From Serratia liquefaciens ATCC 27592 (GTDB taxonomy: Bacteria > Pseudomonadota > Gammaproteobacteria > Enterobacterales > Enterobacteriaceae), in NCBI RefSeq assembly GCF_000422085.1, contig NC_021741.1, forward strand, positions 1,674,001 to 1,738,000: a DNA stretch of 64,000 nt, given 5' to 3'. Position numbers and translations under genes: made by a program. Shown piece after piece: positions 42,595 through 53,095 of this stretch. How positions within the stretch are numbered: position 1 is the first letter of the stretch; each line of letters opens with the position of its first letter. The notes under the pieces are model-generated. The model was not told where the DNA came from and searched no databases. It saw only the letters and a program-made list of their open reading frames with translations.

Positions 42595-43455
42595 TTAGTG
42601 CTGTTGTTCACCACCGCGCAGATAAATTACCCAGTAAGTCAACCCAACCAGTAAACCGCCGCCAATGATGTTGCCAATGGTGACTGGGATCAGATTGTCG
42701 ATGATAAAGTTGCTTACGGTCAGATGAGCAAACTGCTCGGGTGCTGCCCCTATGGCTTGCCAGAATTCCGGCGTGGCGAAGTTTTTAACCACGATACCCA
42801 TAGGGATCATAAACATGTTGGCGATGCTGTGTTCGAAACCGCTGGCGACGAACATGCCGACCGGCAGGATCATGGCGAACATTTTGTCCATCAGGCTGCG
42901 GCCTGAGTAACTCATCCACACGGCCAGGCAAACCATCAGGTTAGCCAGGATGCCGAGGCAGACGGCCTCAACAAAGGTGTGATGCAGCTTGTGGTCAGCG
43001 GTTTGCAGGACGTTCAGTCCCCATTGGCCGTTGGCCACCATGTGTTCGCCGGAGAACCAGATGAGCGCGACGAAGAACAGGGCGCCGATCAGGTTGCCGA
43101 TATAGACATTTAGCCAGTTGGCAGCCAACTGGTACCAGCTGATGCGGCCGCTGGCTTTGGCGATGACAATCAGCACGGTGGAAGTGAACAGGTCGGCGCC
43201 TGAAACCACGACCAGCATTAACCCCAGAGAGAAGCAGATGCCGCCGACCAGTTTTGCCAGGCCGAAAGGCACACCGGCAGTGCCGGTAGTCGCAGTGATA
43301 TAAAATACGAATGCGATTGAAATAAAGACGCCGGCAGTGATCGCCAAATAAAACGTTTTCAGCGGGTGCTTGGTGGCTTTATACACACCTGCATCTTCAG
43401 CGATTTTCGCCGTTGCTGCAGGTAATATCAGATCGAAGGGGTTGTCAGCTTTCAC
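42595..43455 (-). CDS. focA: Formate channel FocA
   Basis: Pentameric inner-membrane channel of the FNT family moving formate out of or into the cell. The 286 residues have about six helices with family motifs GVFISIAFVFYITATTG, GGICFSLGLMLVVVSGADLFT, and the re-entrant S-loop region with NWLNVYIGNLIGA (each given in part). The C-terminus LRGGEQQH ends close to the pflB leader. The long AT-rich upstream region with an FNR-like site controls focA-pflB together. Confidence 0.97.
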   Translation of the reverse strand: MKADNPFDLILPAATAKIAEDAGVYKATKHPLKTFYLAITAGVFISIAFVFYITATTGTAGVPFGLAKLVGGICFSLGLMLVVVSGADLFTSTVLIVIAKASGRISWYQLAANWLNVYIGNLIGALFFVALIWFSGEHMVANGQWGLNVLQTADHKLHHTFVEAVCLGILANLMVCLAVWMSYSGRSLMDKMFAMILPVGMFVASGFEHSIANMFMIPMGIVVKNFATPEFWQAIGAAPEQFAHLTVSNFIIDNLIPVTIGNIIGGGLLVGLTYWVIYLRGGEQQH

Positions 43456-43522
43456 ACTAACTCTCGCTTTTAAGGGTTAAAACAACGCAATGAGATACTA
43501 GCAAAGCAGTATAGGGTAAAAA

Positions 43523-43536
43523 TTGATTTGGATCAT
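43523..43536 (-). promoter_or_regulatory. FNR-like box upstream of focA
   Basis: TTGAT-TTGG-ATCAT matches the FNR consensus TTGAT-n4-ATCAA at nine of ten positions. It sits 68-81 nt upstream of the focA start codon, in a good location for anaerobic activation. Confidence 0.7.
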
Positions 43537-43868
43537 AAGGCGGGAAACTAAAACGGCCAAAAACCAGATAAATCGCAAGGTTTATTTGGTTAATTTATTG
43601 ATTTTTAAATAAAAACATTTTTTTAATGTTTGCAAATAATTTTGAATTTGCGACCGCGCCAACCTTGAATAGGTTAAATTTTAGCGCATTTTGTCACTTT
43701 CAGAGCGGCAAGGTTTAATTATCGGTTAATTATTATTTTACCGGTCCGTAACAACTGCTGTTTTATTTATCTTGTTTACCGTTAAGTGCGTAATTAGGCG
43801 AAAAAATAAAACAAAAAAACGTCTATTTAACCGTCAAATAATTCTTTGTTATTTTTCTATCTTGGTGT

Positions 43869-43894
43869 TGCGCCGGCAGAAGGCCGCCGGCGCA
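43869..43894 (-). terminator. Hairpin downstream of ycaO
   Basis: Perfect 9-bp stem TGCGCCGGC / GCCGGCGCA with an 8-nt loop, 12 nt after the ycaO stop. No clear T-tail follows on the minus strand. Confidence 0.5.
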
Positions 43895-43906
43895 CAGATA
43901 CTGAGA

Positions 43907-45670
43907 TTATGCCTGCGCCCAATGGCGACGTTTGGCGGTCTGCAGTTTTTCATAGGCCGCTAGCAGCGCCTGATGTGCCGGTAAGGCTTTCAGATCGCTA
44001 TCGACAGCGAACAGGCCGTTAAAGCGTTCTTCACCGCTGATGGCCGCAGAGGCGGCATCCACCGTTTCCTGGCCGTACATTTTCACGAAGGCGGAATAGT
44101 ATTGCGCCGGATCGCGTTCAGGCTCCTGCGTCAGCAGCAACAGGGTTTGCAAACAACGGTAGTAGTTGCTGCGCGCCGGGCTCAACACGGAAGAGTTGAA
44201 GTCCTGCGTCCATTCGGCCCAGATCAGCGCCTGATCCAGATCGCCGCCGGCCAGGGCCAGCATTGACTTCAACTCGCCGATACGCAGGGTAGACCAGGCG
44301 TTGTCTTTGCCGGAAGCAATTCCCAGCAGCTCGCGCACGCGGGTGAAGTCGTCCAGGCCTTCGTCGTCCAGGCGCTCTAACAGCGCCAGATACTCTTGCG
44401 GTTCCCACTCGCTGCCCGGCAGTGCCAGCAGCGTATCGCGCAGGTGCGCCCCCATGCTGTTGTTGGCCAGCAGCAGGTCTTCCGCCGGGTAGATGTCGGA
44501 CATGCCCGGTACGATGATGCGGCAGGCGTAGACATCCAAATGTTCATAGTCGGCGATATACACTTCAGCGCCTTCTTTGTCGAAGATGCTCATCAGCGTC
44601 GCGAATTCTTCCTGCGTGTTGCCGCTGAAGCTCCAGTCGACAAACGGGTAATCCGCGTCCTGCTTGAACATATCCCAGGAGATCAAACCGCTGGAGTCGA
44701 TAAAGTGGGTTTCCAGGTTAGTGTGCTCCGCCACTTCTTCGTCGTCGAAGGTCGGTGCGGTGAACACGTCCAGATCTTTCAGGCTACGGCCCTGCAGCAG
44801 CTCAGTGACGGTACGCTCAAGCGCCACGCCAAAATCAGGATGGGCACCGAACGAGGCAAAACAGGTGCCGTTAGCCGGGTTAAACAGCACCACGCAGATC
44901 ACCGGGTAATTACCGCCCAGCGACGCGTCGTAAGACAGGATCGGGAAGCCTTCTTCTTCAAGCTTGGCAATGGCTTCTACCACGCCAGGATAGCGGTTCA
45001 GCACCTCGGCCGGGATCTCTGGCAGGCTGATGGATTCGGCGATGATGCGATTTTTCACATAACGCTCAAACACTTCGGACAGGCCTTGTACGCGCGCTTC
45101 GTTGGCGGTATTACCAGCGGACATGCCGTTGGACACGTACAGGTTACCGATGATGTTCATCGGAATGTAAACGGTCTGCTGGTCAGACTGGCGAGAGAAC
45201 GGCAGGGCGCAAATGCCGCGATCGCCATTACCGGACTGCAGATCGATCAGATCGCTTGCGTTGACTTCCTGATCCGGATTGTAGAAAGCATGCAGACGCT
45301 CATCGAGAATACCGGCCGGCAACGAGTCATCGGCTGGGATCGGGAACCACTTCTCGTTCGGGTAATGCACGAAGTCACCTTCGGCAATCTGTTTCCCCAG
45401 ATAGAAGTCGGCAAAGAAGTAGTTGGTGGAAAGGCGTTCGAAGTATTCGCCCAAAGCGGAGGCCAGGGCAGCTTTTTTGCTGGCGCCTTTGCCGTTGGTG
45501 AAGCACAGCGGGCAATCGCGATCGCGGATATGAACCGACCATACATGAGGTACCGGATTCAGCCAGGAGGCCTCTTCGATATTAAAACCCAGGTCGCTTA
45601 ATTTCTGTTGGAAACGGGCGATAGAGTCTTCCAGCGCGGCGTCTTTGCCAGGGATAAAAGTTTGCGTCAT
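43907..45670 (-). CDS. ycaO: YcaO family protein (ribosomal S12 beta-methylthiolation accessory factor)
   Basis: Founding-type YcaO protein of 587 residues, with the ATP-binding cyclodehydratase fold used elsewhere for azoline formation. In E. coli it supports RimO-dependent beta-methylthiolation of ribosomal protein S12. Conserved segments include FTNGKGASKKAALASALGEYFERL (given in part), the ATP/Mg site around GNTANEARVQGLSEVFERY, and a C-terminal TPR-like region. No precursor peptide or partner maturase gene is nearby, which fits the housekeeping role. The start is set at the ATG giving MTQTFIPG; a GTG three codons upstream is the alternative. Confidence 0.95.
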   Translation of the reverse strand: MTQTFIPGKDAALEDSIARFQQKLSDLGFNIEEASWLNPVPHVWSVHIRDRDCPLCFTNGKGASKKAALASALGEYFERLSTNYFFADFYLGKQIAEGDFVHYPNEKWFPIPADDSLPAGILDERLHAFYNPDQEVNASDLIDLQSGNGDRGICALPFSRQSDQQTVYIPMNIIGNLYVSNGMSAGNTANEARVQGLSEVFERYVKNRIIAESISLPEIPAEVLNRYPGVVEAIAKLEEEGFPILSYDASLGGNYPVICVVLFNPANGTCFASFGAHPDFGVALERTVTELLQGRSLKDLDVFTAPTFDDEEVAEHTNLETHFIDSSGLISWDMFKQDADYPFVDWSFSGNTQEEFATLMSIFDKEGAEVYIADYEHLDVYACRIIVPGMSDIYPAEDLLLANNSMGAHLRDTLLALPGSEWEPQEYLALLERLDDEGLDDFTRVRELLGIASGKDNAWSTLRIGELKSMLALAGGDLDQALIWAEWTQDFNSSVLSPARSNYYRCLQTLLLLTQEPERDPAQYYSAFVKMYGQETVDAASAAISGEERFNGLFAVDSDLKALPAHQALLAAYEKLQTAKRRHWAQA

Positions 45671-45818
45671 TGTCTTCACTTTTTGAGCGTACTAAAAACG
45701 CGCAATGATACGGGGTTTTACGCTCCAGCTCCATGTATTCCTAAAGCGGTGGCAAAGTCACAGTTTTTTTAGGGATAAGGGCCATAATTCAGCGGGTTAT
45801 CTATCATGGAGAAACTCA

Positions 45819-46865
45819 ATGAAATCAGTGAAACTCAGCGCCGTGGCGCTACTGTTGGCGGGGGCGAGCGGTTCGGCGTTGGCTTTGCCTACCATTACTT
45901 TGTTGGCGACCGGCGGCACCATTGCTGGCGGTGGCGAATCGGCGACGAAATCCAACTATACGGCGGGGAAACTGGGCGTTGACGCTTTAGTGAGTGCCGT
46001 GCCTGAGCTAAAAAACCTCGCCAACGTGCAGGGCGAGCAGGTGGTGAACATCGGGTCGCAGGACATGAACGATGAGGTGTGGCTGAAGCTGGCGAAGAAA
46101 ATCAACGCCGACTGCGCCAAAACGGATGGCTTTGTCGTTACCCACGGCACAGATACGCTGGAAGAGACCGCCTATTTTCTGGATCTCACGGTCAAATGTG
46201 ACAAACCGGTGGTGATCGTCGGGGCAATGCGCCCGGCAACGGCGATGAGCGCTGACGGTCCGTTCAATCTGTATAACGCAGTGGTGACGGCGGCAGATCC
46301 GCAATCGGCGAAACGCGGGGTGTTGGTGGCGATGAACGACAGCGTGTTGGATGCACGCGATGTGACAAAAACCAATACTACGTCGGTGCAGACTTTCCAG
46401 TCGCCTAACTTCGGCCCGCTTGGTTACATCCACAACGGCAAGGTTGATTACCAGCGTGCGCCGCAGCGCAAGCACACCACCGAGACCCCGTTTGACGTGT
46501 CTAACCTGACAGCGTTGCCGAAGGTGGGCATTATCTACAATTACGCCAATGCTTCCGATGCCCCTGCGAAGGCTTTGATCGCCGAAGGGTATCAAGGCAT
46601 CGTCAGTGCCGGGGTCGGTAACGGCAACCTGTATAAAACGGTGTTCGATACGCTGGCGACGGCCGCACATAACGGTGTCGCCGTGGTGCGTTCTTCCAGA
46701 GTGCCCACTGGCTCCACCACCGAAGACGCTGAAGTGGATGACGCGAAGTTCGGCTTTGTCGCCTCCGGCACGCTGAACCCACAGAAGGCGCGGATCCTGC
46801 TTCAACTGGCGTTGACGCAGACCAAGGACGCCAAACAGATCCAGCAGATGTTCAATCAATACTGA
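45819..46865 (+). CDS. ansB: Periplasmic L-asparaginase, type II
   Basis: Secreted high-affinity asparaginase converting L-asparagine to aspartate and ammonia. The 348-residue precursor has a signal peptide with likely cleavage after A22 (SALA|LPTI). Both active-site signatures are present: ATGGTIAGGG near residues 30-39 with the nucleophilic Thr, and THGTDTLEET near 108-117. GGAGA precedes the chosen ATG; a 38-residue upstream extension lacks a signal peptide and is rejected. E. coli ansB lies elsewhere, so its place between ycaO and serC is a lineage feature. It is transcribed divergently from ycaO. Confidence 0.95.
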   Translation: MKSVKLSAVALLLAGASGSALALPTITLLATGGTIAGGGESATKSNYTAGKLGVDALVSAVPELKNLANVQGEQVVNIGSQDMNDEVWLKLAKKINADCAKTDGFVVTHGTDTLEETAYFLDLTVKCDKPVVIVGAMRPATAMSADGPFNLYNAVVTAADPQSAKRGVLVAMNDSVLDARDVTKTNTTSVQTFQSPNFGPLGYIHNGKVDYQRAPQRKHTTETPFDVSNLTALPKVGIIYNYANASDAPAKALIAEGYQGIVSAGVGNGNLYKTVFDTLATAAHNGVAVVRSSRVPTGSTTEDAEVDDAKFGFVASGTLNPQKARILLQLALTQTKDAKQIQQMFNQY

Positions 46866-46882
46866 GTGCATTTTCCTCATTC

Positions 46883-46900
46883 GGGGGCCCTGGAGCCCCC
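46883..46900 (+). terminator. Hairpin downstream of ansB
   Basis: Six-bp GC stem GGGGGC / GCCCCC with a 6-nt loop, 18 nt after the ansB stop. The tail is not T-rich, so termination strength is uncertain. Confidence 0.45.
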
Positions 46901-47146
46901 TAGCTATGTTGGCTGAATACAGCATAAAAAACCGCGTTAACCCACTGAATTGGCCACCTTCACAGCGTTTTATTGCAGAAAATACCGGTGATTTGGCAGA
47001 GCCTGTTATCGTCACGTCCAAGGCTTTCCCGGCATCGGGTGAATAACCATTGCAGGCGGGGGCGTGAGTGATAAAACCGATGGGTTACTTCGGGCGTATT
47101 TCGGTAGGCCAGTATCATTGGCGAATAGTGAATGTGGTGAGGGGAA

Positions 47147-48232
<1,086 letters not shown>

Positions 48233-48346
48233 GTCCGGCGCCTGCCGTGAGCAGGTAGCCTTCGCTGTTGTCCTTTTGCGTTAAAGCGGCTCCGGCATTA
48301 TCCCCGGGGCCGTTTCGTTTATCAGATTTTGGAGATTTTTATTCAC

Positions 48347-49633
48347 ATGGTGGATTCCCTGACGTTACAACCGGTTGCCTTGGTCAATGGCACCGTCAAC
48401 TTACCTGGCTCCAAGAGCGTGTCCAACCGTGCTCTGCTGCTGGCTGCGCTGGCGGAGGGGACGACGACGCTGACCAATCTGCTGGACAGCGATGACGTGC
48501 GCCATATGCTGAATGCGCTACAGGCATTAGGGGTGAGTTACCAACTGTCAGACGATCGTACCACCTGTACAGTCGAAGGTGTTGCCGGCCCGCTGGTGGC
48601 TAATCAACCGCTTGAGCTGTTCCTCGGCAATGCCGGCACCGCGATGCGCCCTTTGGCGGCTGCGCTGTGCCTGGGCAGCAATGATGTGGTGTTGACCGGC
48701 GAACCACGGATGAAAGAGCGCCCAATCGGTCATCTGGTGGATGCCCTGCGTCAGGGTGGCGCGCAGATTGATTATCTGGAGCAGACCGATTACCCGCCAT
48801 TGCGCCTGCGCGGTGGCTTCCAGGGCGGCGATGTGACGGTGGACGGCAGCGTATCCAGTCAGTTTCTGACCGCATTGCTGATGACGGCACCGCTGGCCAA
48901 ACAGGACACCCATATCCATATCAAGGGCGAGCTGGTTTCCAAGCCGTACATTGATATCACCCTGCATCTGATGCGCACCTTCGGCGTTGAAGTCAGCCAC
49001 GACAACTATCGCGTGTTCCACATTAGCGGTAGCCAAACCTATCGCTCACCGGGTGATTATCTGGTGGAAGGGGATGCCTCTTCCGCGTCTTATTTCCTGG
49101 CGGCGGCGGCGATTAAAGGCGGTACTGTCCGCGTTACCGGCATTGGTAAAAAAAGCGTTCAGGGCGACACCAAGTTTGCCGACGTGCTGGAAAAAATGGG
49201 CGCACGTATTACCTGGGGCGATGACTATATTGAATGCAGCCGTGGTGAACTGCGCGGTATCGACATGGACATGAACCATATTCCTGATGCGGCAATGACC
49301 ATCGCAACCGCAGCCCTGTTTGCCGAAGGCCCGACCACCATCCGCAATATCTACAACTGGCGAGTTAAAGAGACCGATCGCCTGGCGGCGATGGCGACGG
49401 AGCTGCGTAAAGTGGGGGCTGAGGTGGATGAAGGGGAAGACTACATTCACGTGGTGCCACCGGCCAAGCTGAAATTTGCCGATATCGGCACCTATAATGA
49501 TCACCGTATGGCGATGTGCTTCTCGCTGGTGGCGTTATCGGACACCCCAGTGACCATTCTCGATCCGAAATGTACCGCGAAAACCTTCCCGGATTACTTC
49601 GAACAGCTGGCGCGCATCAGTCAATTGGCATAA
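48347..49633 (+). CDS. aroA: 5-enolpyruvylshikimate-3-phosphate synthase
   Basis: Shikimate-pathway enzyme that condenses shikimate-3-phosphate with PEP. The 428 residues are a class I (glyphosate-sensitive type) EPSPS. Active-site Lys and Arg are in [18 protein letters not shown] (K23, R28), and the glyphosate-relevant loop [13 protein letters not shown] has wild-type Gly, Thr and Pro. The catalytic Asp is within IPDAAMT. The ATG giving MVDSLTLQP is used by homology. GGAG is 12 nt upstream, and a TTG six codons earlier is possible but overlaps that box. Confidence 0.96.
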   Translation: MVDSLTLQPVALVNGTVNLPGSKSVSNRALLLAALAEGTTTLTNLLDSDDVRHMLNALQALGVSYQLSDDRTTCTVEGVAGPLVANQPLELFLGNAGTAMRPLAAALCLGSNDVVLTGEPRMKERPIGHLVDALRQGGAQIDYLEQTDYPPLRLRGGFQGGDVTVDGSVSSQFLTALLMTAPLAKQDTHIHIKGELVSKPYIDITLHLMRTFGVEVSHDNYRVFHISGSQTYRSPGDYLVEGDASSASYFLAAAAIKGGTVRVTGIGKKSVQGDTKFADVLEKMGARITWGDDYIECSRGELRGIDMDMNHIPDAAMTIATAALFAEGPTTIRNIYNWRVKETDRLAAMATELRKVGAEVDEGEDYIHVVPPAKLKFADIGTYNDHRMAMCFSLVALSDTPVTILDPKCTAKTFPDYFEQLARISQLA

Positions 49634-49657
49634 TTCCACAGTCAGATGCTTTTTTTT

Positions 49658-49709
49658 AAGGCCCTTAATTGGGCCTTTATCGTTTTTAACGCCCGCAGGC
49701 TACGGGCGT
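49658..49709 (+). terminator. Terminator of serC-aroA
   Basis: Stem AAGGCCC / GGGCCTT with a TTAATT loop, followed by TATCGTTTTTAA. A second hairpin, ACGCCCG / CGGGCGT, follows at 49689-49709. Confidence 0.7.
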
Positions 49710-49910
49710 CCACTATACTTTTGCGCGGACGTACGCTTATTTTCAACAACCAGACAGTTCCAGGGTAACAGTTAGTCGTTTGGCAGCGTATAATGCGCCA
49801 CCGTGACTGCCCCGACTGGGCAGGCGGCAGGGACGCTTTTAATTATGCTTTCGCATTGTGCTGACGGCAGGTTATGTCCCTGTGAGGTTTTCTACCTGAA
49901 GGAGAGAGAA

Positions 49911-50600
49911 ATGACGGCTACAGCTCCGGTGATAACCGTTGATGGACCAAGTGGCGCAGGCAAAGGTACTTTGTGTAAGGCGCTGGCCGAATCCCTTGGT
50001 TGGCGTTTGCTGGATTCCGGTGCGATCTATCGCGTACTGGCACTGGCGGCACTGCATCATCAGGTTGATATCACTTCTGAGGAGGCGCTGGTTCCCCTGG
50101 CCGCACATCTCGATGTTCGCTTTGTTGCCGAAGGTGGCAAACTGCAGGTGATTTTGGAAGGTGAGGATGTCAGCAATGAGATCCGCACTGAAACCGTCGG
50201 CAATACCGCTTCGCAGGCAGCGGCTTTTCCGCGCGTGCGTGAAGCCTTGTTGCGGCGCCAGCGTGCATTCCGCGAGGCCCCGGGCCTGATTGCCGATGGA
50301 CGCGACATGGGCACCGTGGTATTCCCCGATGCGCCGGTAAAAATTTTCCTGGATGCCAGTTCTGAAGAGCGTGCGCACCGCCGCATGCTACAGTTGCAGG
50401 AAAAGGGCTTTAATGTTAACTTTGAACGTCTTTTAGCCGAGATAAAGGAACGGGACGACCGTGACCGTAATCGGCCTATTGCGCCACTGGTGCCGGCCTC
50501 CGACGCCCTCGTGCTGGATTCAACCAGCATGTCGATCGACGAAGTCATCCAGCGTGCGCTGACATATGCACATGAAGTTTTAGCGTTGCCGCAGCAGTAA
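49911..50600 (+). CDS. cmk: Cytidylate kinase
   Basis: Phosphorylates CMP and dCMP. The 229 residues show a P-loop GPSGAGKGT at 12-20, the NMP-binding insertion typical of CMP kinases (residues about 65-105) and the [14 protein letters not shown] lid. AAGGAGAGAG is just upstream of the ATG giving MTATAPVI; an upstream in-frame extension of 36 residues is not conserved. It lies ahead of rpsA, as in E. coli, where the two share transcription. Confidence 0.97.
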   Translation: MTATAPVITVDGPSGAGKGTLCKALAESLGWRLLDSGAIYRVLALAALHHQVDITSEEALVPLAAHLDVRFVAEGGKLQVILEGEDVSNEIRTETVGNTASQAAAFPRVREALLRRQRAFREAPGLIADGRDMGTVVFPDAPVKIFLDASSEERAHRRMLQLQEKGFNVNFERLLAEIKERDDRDRNRPIAPLVPASDALVLDSTSMSIDEVIQRALTYAHEVLALPQQ

Positions 50601-50781
50601 GCGCGGCGGCGTTATTGGCTTTTTGTCATATTTGTCATGGCAGTATCGAACTATATCGGGTAAAATTTTACCCCTGTAACCTAAACCCTGTCGGCATGGA
50701 GCCAATGGCGGGGTATGTGAAACAACCCCATTCGGCGGGATGCTAAATGGACGTTAAACTATAGAACCCTGAAGATTAAAC

Positions 50782-52455
50782 ATGACTGAATCTTTCGCTC
50801 AACTCTTTGAAGAATCCCTGAAAACAATCGAAACCCGTCCGGGTTCCATCGTTCGTGGCGTTGTAGTTGCTATCGACAAAGACGTAGTACTGGTTGACGC
50901 CGGTCTGAAATCTGAGTCTGCCATCCCGGCTGAGCAATTCAAAAACGCACAGGGCGAGCTGGAAATCCAGGTAGGCGACGAAGTTGATGTTGCGCTGGAC
51001 GCTGTTGAAGATGGCTTCGGTGAAACTCTGCTGTCCCGTGAGAAAGCTAAGCGTCACGAAGCTTGGATCACGCTGGAAAAAGCTTACGAAGAAGCTGAAA
51101 CTGTCGTCGGTGTTATCAACGGCAAAGTTAAGGGTGGCTTCACTGTAGAGCTGAACGGTATTCGTGCGTTCCTGCCAGGTTCCCTGGTTGACGTGCGTCC
51201 AGTACGTGACACTCTGCACCTGGAAGGCAAAGAGCTTGAGTTCAAAGTCATCAAGCTGGACCAGAAACGCAACAACGTTGTAGTTTCTCGCCGTGCGGTT
51301 ATCGAATCAGAGAACAGCGCAGAACGTGATCAACTGCTGGAAAACCTGCAGGAAGGCATGGAAGTTAAAGGTATCGTTAAGAACCTCACTGACTACGGTG
51401 CATTCGTTGATCTGGGCGGCGTAGACGGCCTGCTGCACATCACTGATATGGCTTGGAAACGCGTTAAGCATCCGAGCGAAATCGTCAACGTTGGCGACGA
51501 AATCACTGTTAAAGTGCTGAAGTTCGACCGCGAGCGTACTCGTGTTTCCCTGGGCCTGAAGCAACTGGGCGAAGATCCATGGGTCGCTATCGCGAAACGT
51601 TACCCAGAAGGCACCAAGCTGACTGGTCGTGTAACCAACCTGACTGATTACGGCTGCTTCGTAGAAATCGAAGAAGGCGTTGAAGGCCTGGTACACGTTT
51701 CTGAAATGGATTGGACCAACAAAAACATCCATCCGTCCAAAGTTGTTAACGTGGGCGATGTAGTGGAAGTTATGGTTCTGGACATCGATGAAGAGCGTCG
51801 TCGTATCTCCCTGGGTCTGAAGCAGTGCAAAAACAACCCATGGCAGCAGTTTGCAGAAACCCACAACAAGGGCGACCGCGTTGAAGGTAAAATCAAGTCT
51901 ATCACTGACTTCGGTATCTTCATCGGCCTGGACGGCGGCATCGACGGCCTGGTTCACCTGTCTGACATCTCCTGGAACGTTGCAGGCGAAGAAGCAGTTC
52001 GTGAATACAAGAAAGGCGACGAAATCGCAGCGGTTGTTCTGCAAGTTGACGCAGAGCGCGAGCGTATCTCCCTGGGCGTGAAGCAACTGGCTGAAGACCC
52101 GTTCAATAACTACCTGTCTATGAACAAGAAAGGTACTATTGTTACTGGTAAAGTCACTGCAGTTGACGCCAAAGGTGCTACAGTTGAATTAGCAGGCGGC
52201 GTAGAAGGTTACCTGCGTGCATCTGAAGCCTCTCGCGACCGCATTGAAGATGCAACTCTGGTTCTGAATGTGGGTGACGACGTTGAAGCTAAATTCACCG
52301 GCGTTGACCGTAAGAACCGCGTAGTAAGCCTGTCCGTACGTGCTAAGGACGAAGCTGACGAGAAAGACGCAATCGCTACTGTTAACAACAAACAGGAAGA
52401 GAGCAACTTCTCTAACGCTATGGCTGAAGCTTTCAAAGCGGCTAAAGGCGAGTAA
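50782..52455 (+). CDS. rpsA: 30S ribosomal protein S1
   Basis: Large mRNA-binding ribosomal protein with six S1/OB-fold repeats over 557 residues. The repeated pattern G-x-V-x3-TDYGAFVDL...GLLH-SEM is clear from about residue 190 onward. Codon use is strongly biased, as expected for a ribosomal gene. The ATG lacks a real Shine-Dalgarno (only GAAG); in E. coli this unusual start depends on leader folding and S1 autoregulation. A 181-nt leader separates it from cmk, and ihfB follows. Confidence 0.98.
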   Translation: MTESFAQLFEESLKTIETRPGSIVRGVVVAIDKDVVLVDAGLKSESAIPAEQFKNAQGELEIQVGDEVDVALDAVEDGFGETLLSREKAKRHEAWITLEKAYEEAETVVGVINGKVKGGFTVELNGIRAFLPGSLVDVRPVRDTLHLEGKELEFKVIKLDQKRNNVVVSRRAVIESENSAERDQLLENLQEGMEVKGIVKNLTDYGAFVDLGGVDGLLHITDMAWKRVKHPSEIVNVGDEITVKVLKFDRERTRVSLGLKQLGEDPWVAIAKRYPEGTKLTGRVTNLTDYGCFVEIEEGVEGLVHVSEMDWTNKNIHPSKVVNVGDVVEVMVLDIDEERRRISLGLKQCKNNPWQQFAETHNKGDRVEGKIKSITDFGIFIGLDGGIDGLVHLSDISWNVAGEEAVREYKKGDEIAAVVLQVDAERERISLGVKQLAEDPFNNYLSMNKKGTIVTGKVTAVDAKGATVELAGGVEGYLRASEASRDRIEDATLVLNVGDDVEAKFTGVDRKNRVVSLSVRAKDEADEKDAIATVNNKQEESNFSNAMAEAFKAAKGE

Positions 52456-52460
52456 TGACG

Positions 52461-52484
52461 GGGGGCGGTTTTTTAATCGCCCCG
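52461..52484 (+). terminator. Hairpin between rpsA and ihfB
   Basis: Stem GGGGCG / CGCCCC with a T-rich loop, directly after the rpsA stop. It lacks a T-tail and may act as an attenuator or 3'-end stabiliser rather than a full terminator. Confidence 0.45.
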
Positions 52485-52518
52485 ATACGGTAGTTTAGCT
52501 GCAAAGCTTGGAGGAACT

Positions 52519-52803
52519 ATGACCAAGTCTGAACTTATTGAAAGACTTGCTGGCCAGCAATCTCATGTACCGGCGAAAGCCGTTGAGGATGCAGTGAAAG
52601 AGATGCTAGAACATATGGCTGCTACGTTAGCCGATGGTGAACGCATTGAGATCCGCGGATTCGGCAGTTTTTCTCTTCACTACCGTGCTCCGCGTGTGGG
52701 TCGCAACCCGAAAACTGGTGATAAAGTTGAGTTGGATGGCAAGTACGTCCCTCACTTCAAGCCAGGCAAAGAGCTGCGTGACCGCGCCAATATCTATGGC
52801 TAG
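52519..52803 (+). CDS. ihfB: Integration host factor subunit beta
   Basis: DNA-bending protein of 94 residues that pairs with IHF-alpha. It has the HU/IHF fold with DNA-intercalating Pro in the arm ([14 protein letters not shown]) and the signature [21 protein letters not shown] (given in part). TTGGAGGAACT is an ideal ribosome site. It follows rpsA by 63 nt, the conserved enterobacterial arrangement, and ends at a strong terminator. Confidence 0.98.
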   Translation: MTKSELIERLAGQQSHVPAKAVEDAVKEMLEHMAATLADGERIEIRGFGSFSLHYRAPRVGRNPKTGDKVELDGKYVPHFKPGKELRDRANIYG

Positions 52804-52842
52804 TCACTGACTTCCATAGAGTTGTTGCTTGTACTGAAATAT

Positions 52843-52873
52843 AAAACGGCGCCCCCAGGGCGCCGTTTTTTTT
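52843..52873 (+). terminator. Rho-independent terminator of ihfB
   Basis: Twelve-bp stem AAAACGGCGCCC / GGGCGCCGTTTT with a 3-nt loop and a T8 tail. Confidence 0.95.
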
Positions 52874-53095
52874 GACCTGAACGCTGAGATTGACCGGTTG
52901 ATTCTGCACTTTTCTGCTTACCACGTCGCAACATGTTGCCCCTGAAGGTAACGGTCATCGTTATTGTGCGGCGCCTCGCGCACGTCGTTAGATTATGGCT
53001 GGTGGAACCTGGTCTTGATGTGAACAATCCCGTGATGTTGGCGGCTTGAATAGCTGCCCCAAACCGGGAGAAACCCTATCAAGACCTCGCTGGAT

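Larger units (their letters stand above)
43456..43906. other. Long AT-rich control region upstream of focA-pflB
   Basis: This 451-nt gap lies between focA and ycaO, both on the minus strand, and holds no gene. It is clearly more AT-rich than its surroundings. It contains the FNR-like box at 43523 and several GTTAA-type motifs (GGTTAATTTATTG near 43599, GGTTAAATTTTA near 43672, CGGTTAATTATTA near 43723) that resemble ArcA-P contacts. E. coli focA-pflB is known for multiple promoters under FNR and ArcA; a similar layout is inferred. Confidence 0.6.

Noticed and set aside
44396..45601. 401-codon plus-strand frame opposite ycaO
   Set aside because: Antisense shadow; ycaO itself is full length and conserved.
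46008..47021. 337-codon minus-strand frame opposite ansB
   Set aside because: Antisense shadow over an intact asparaginase gene.
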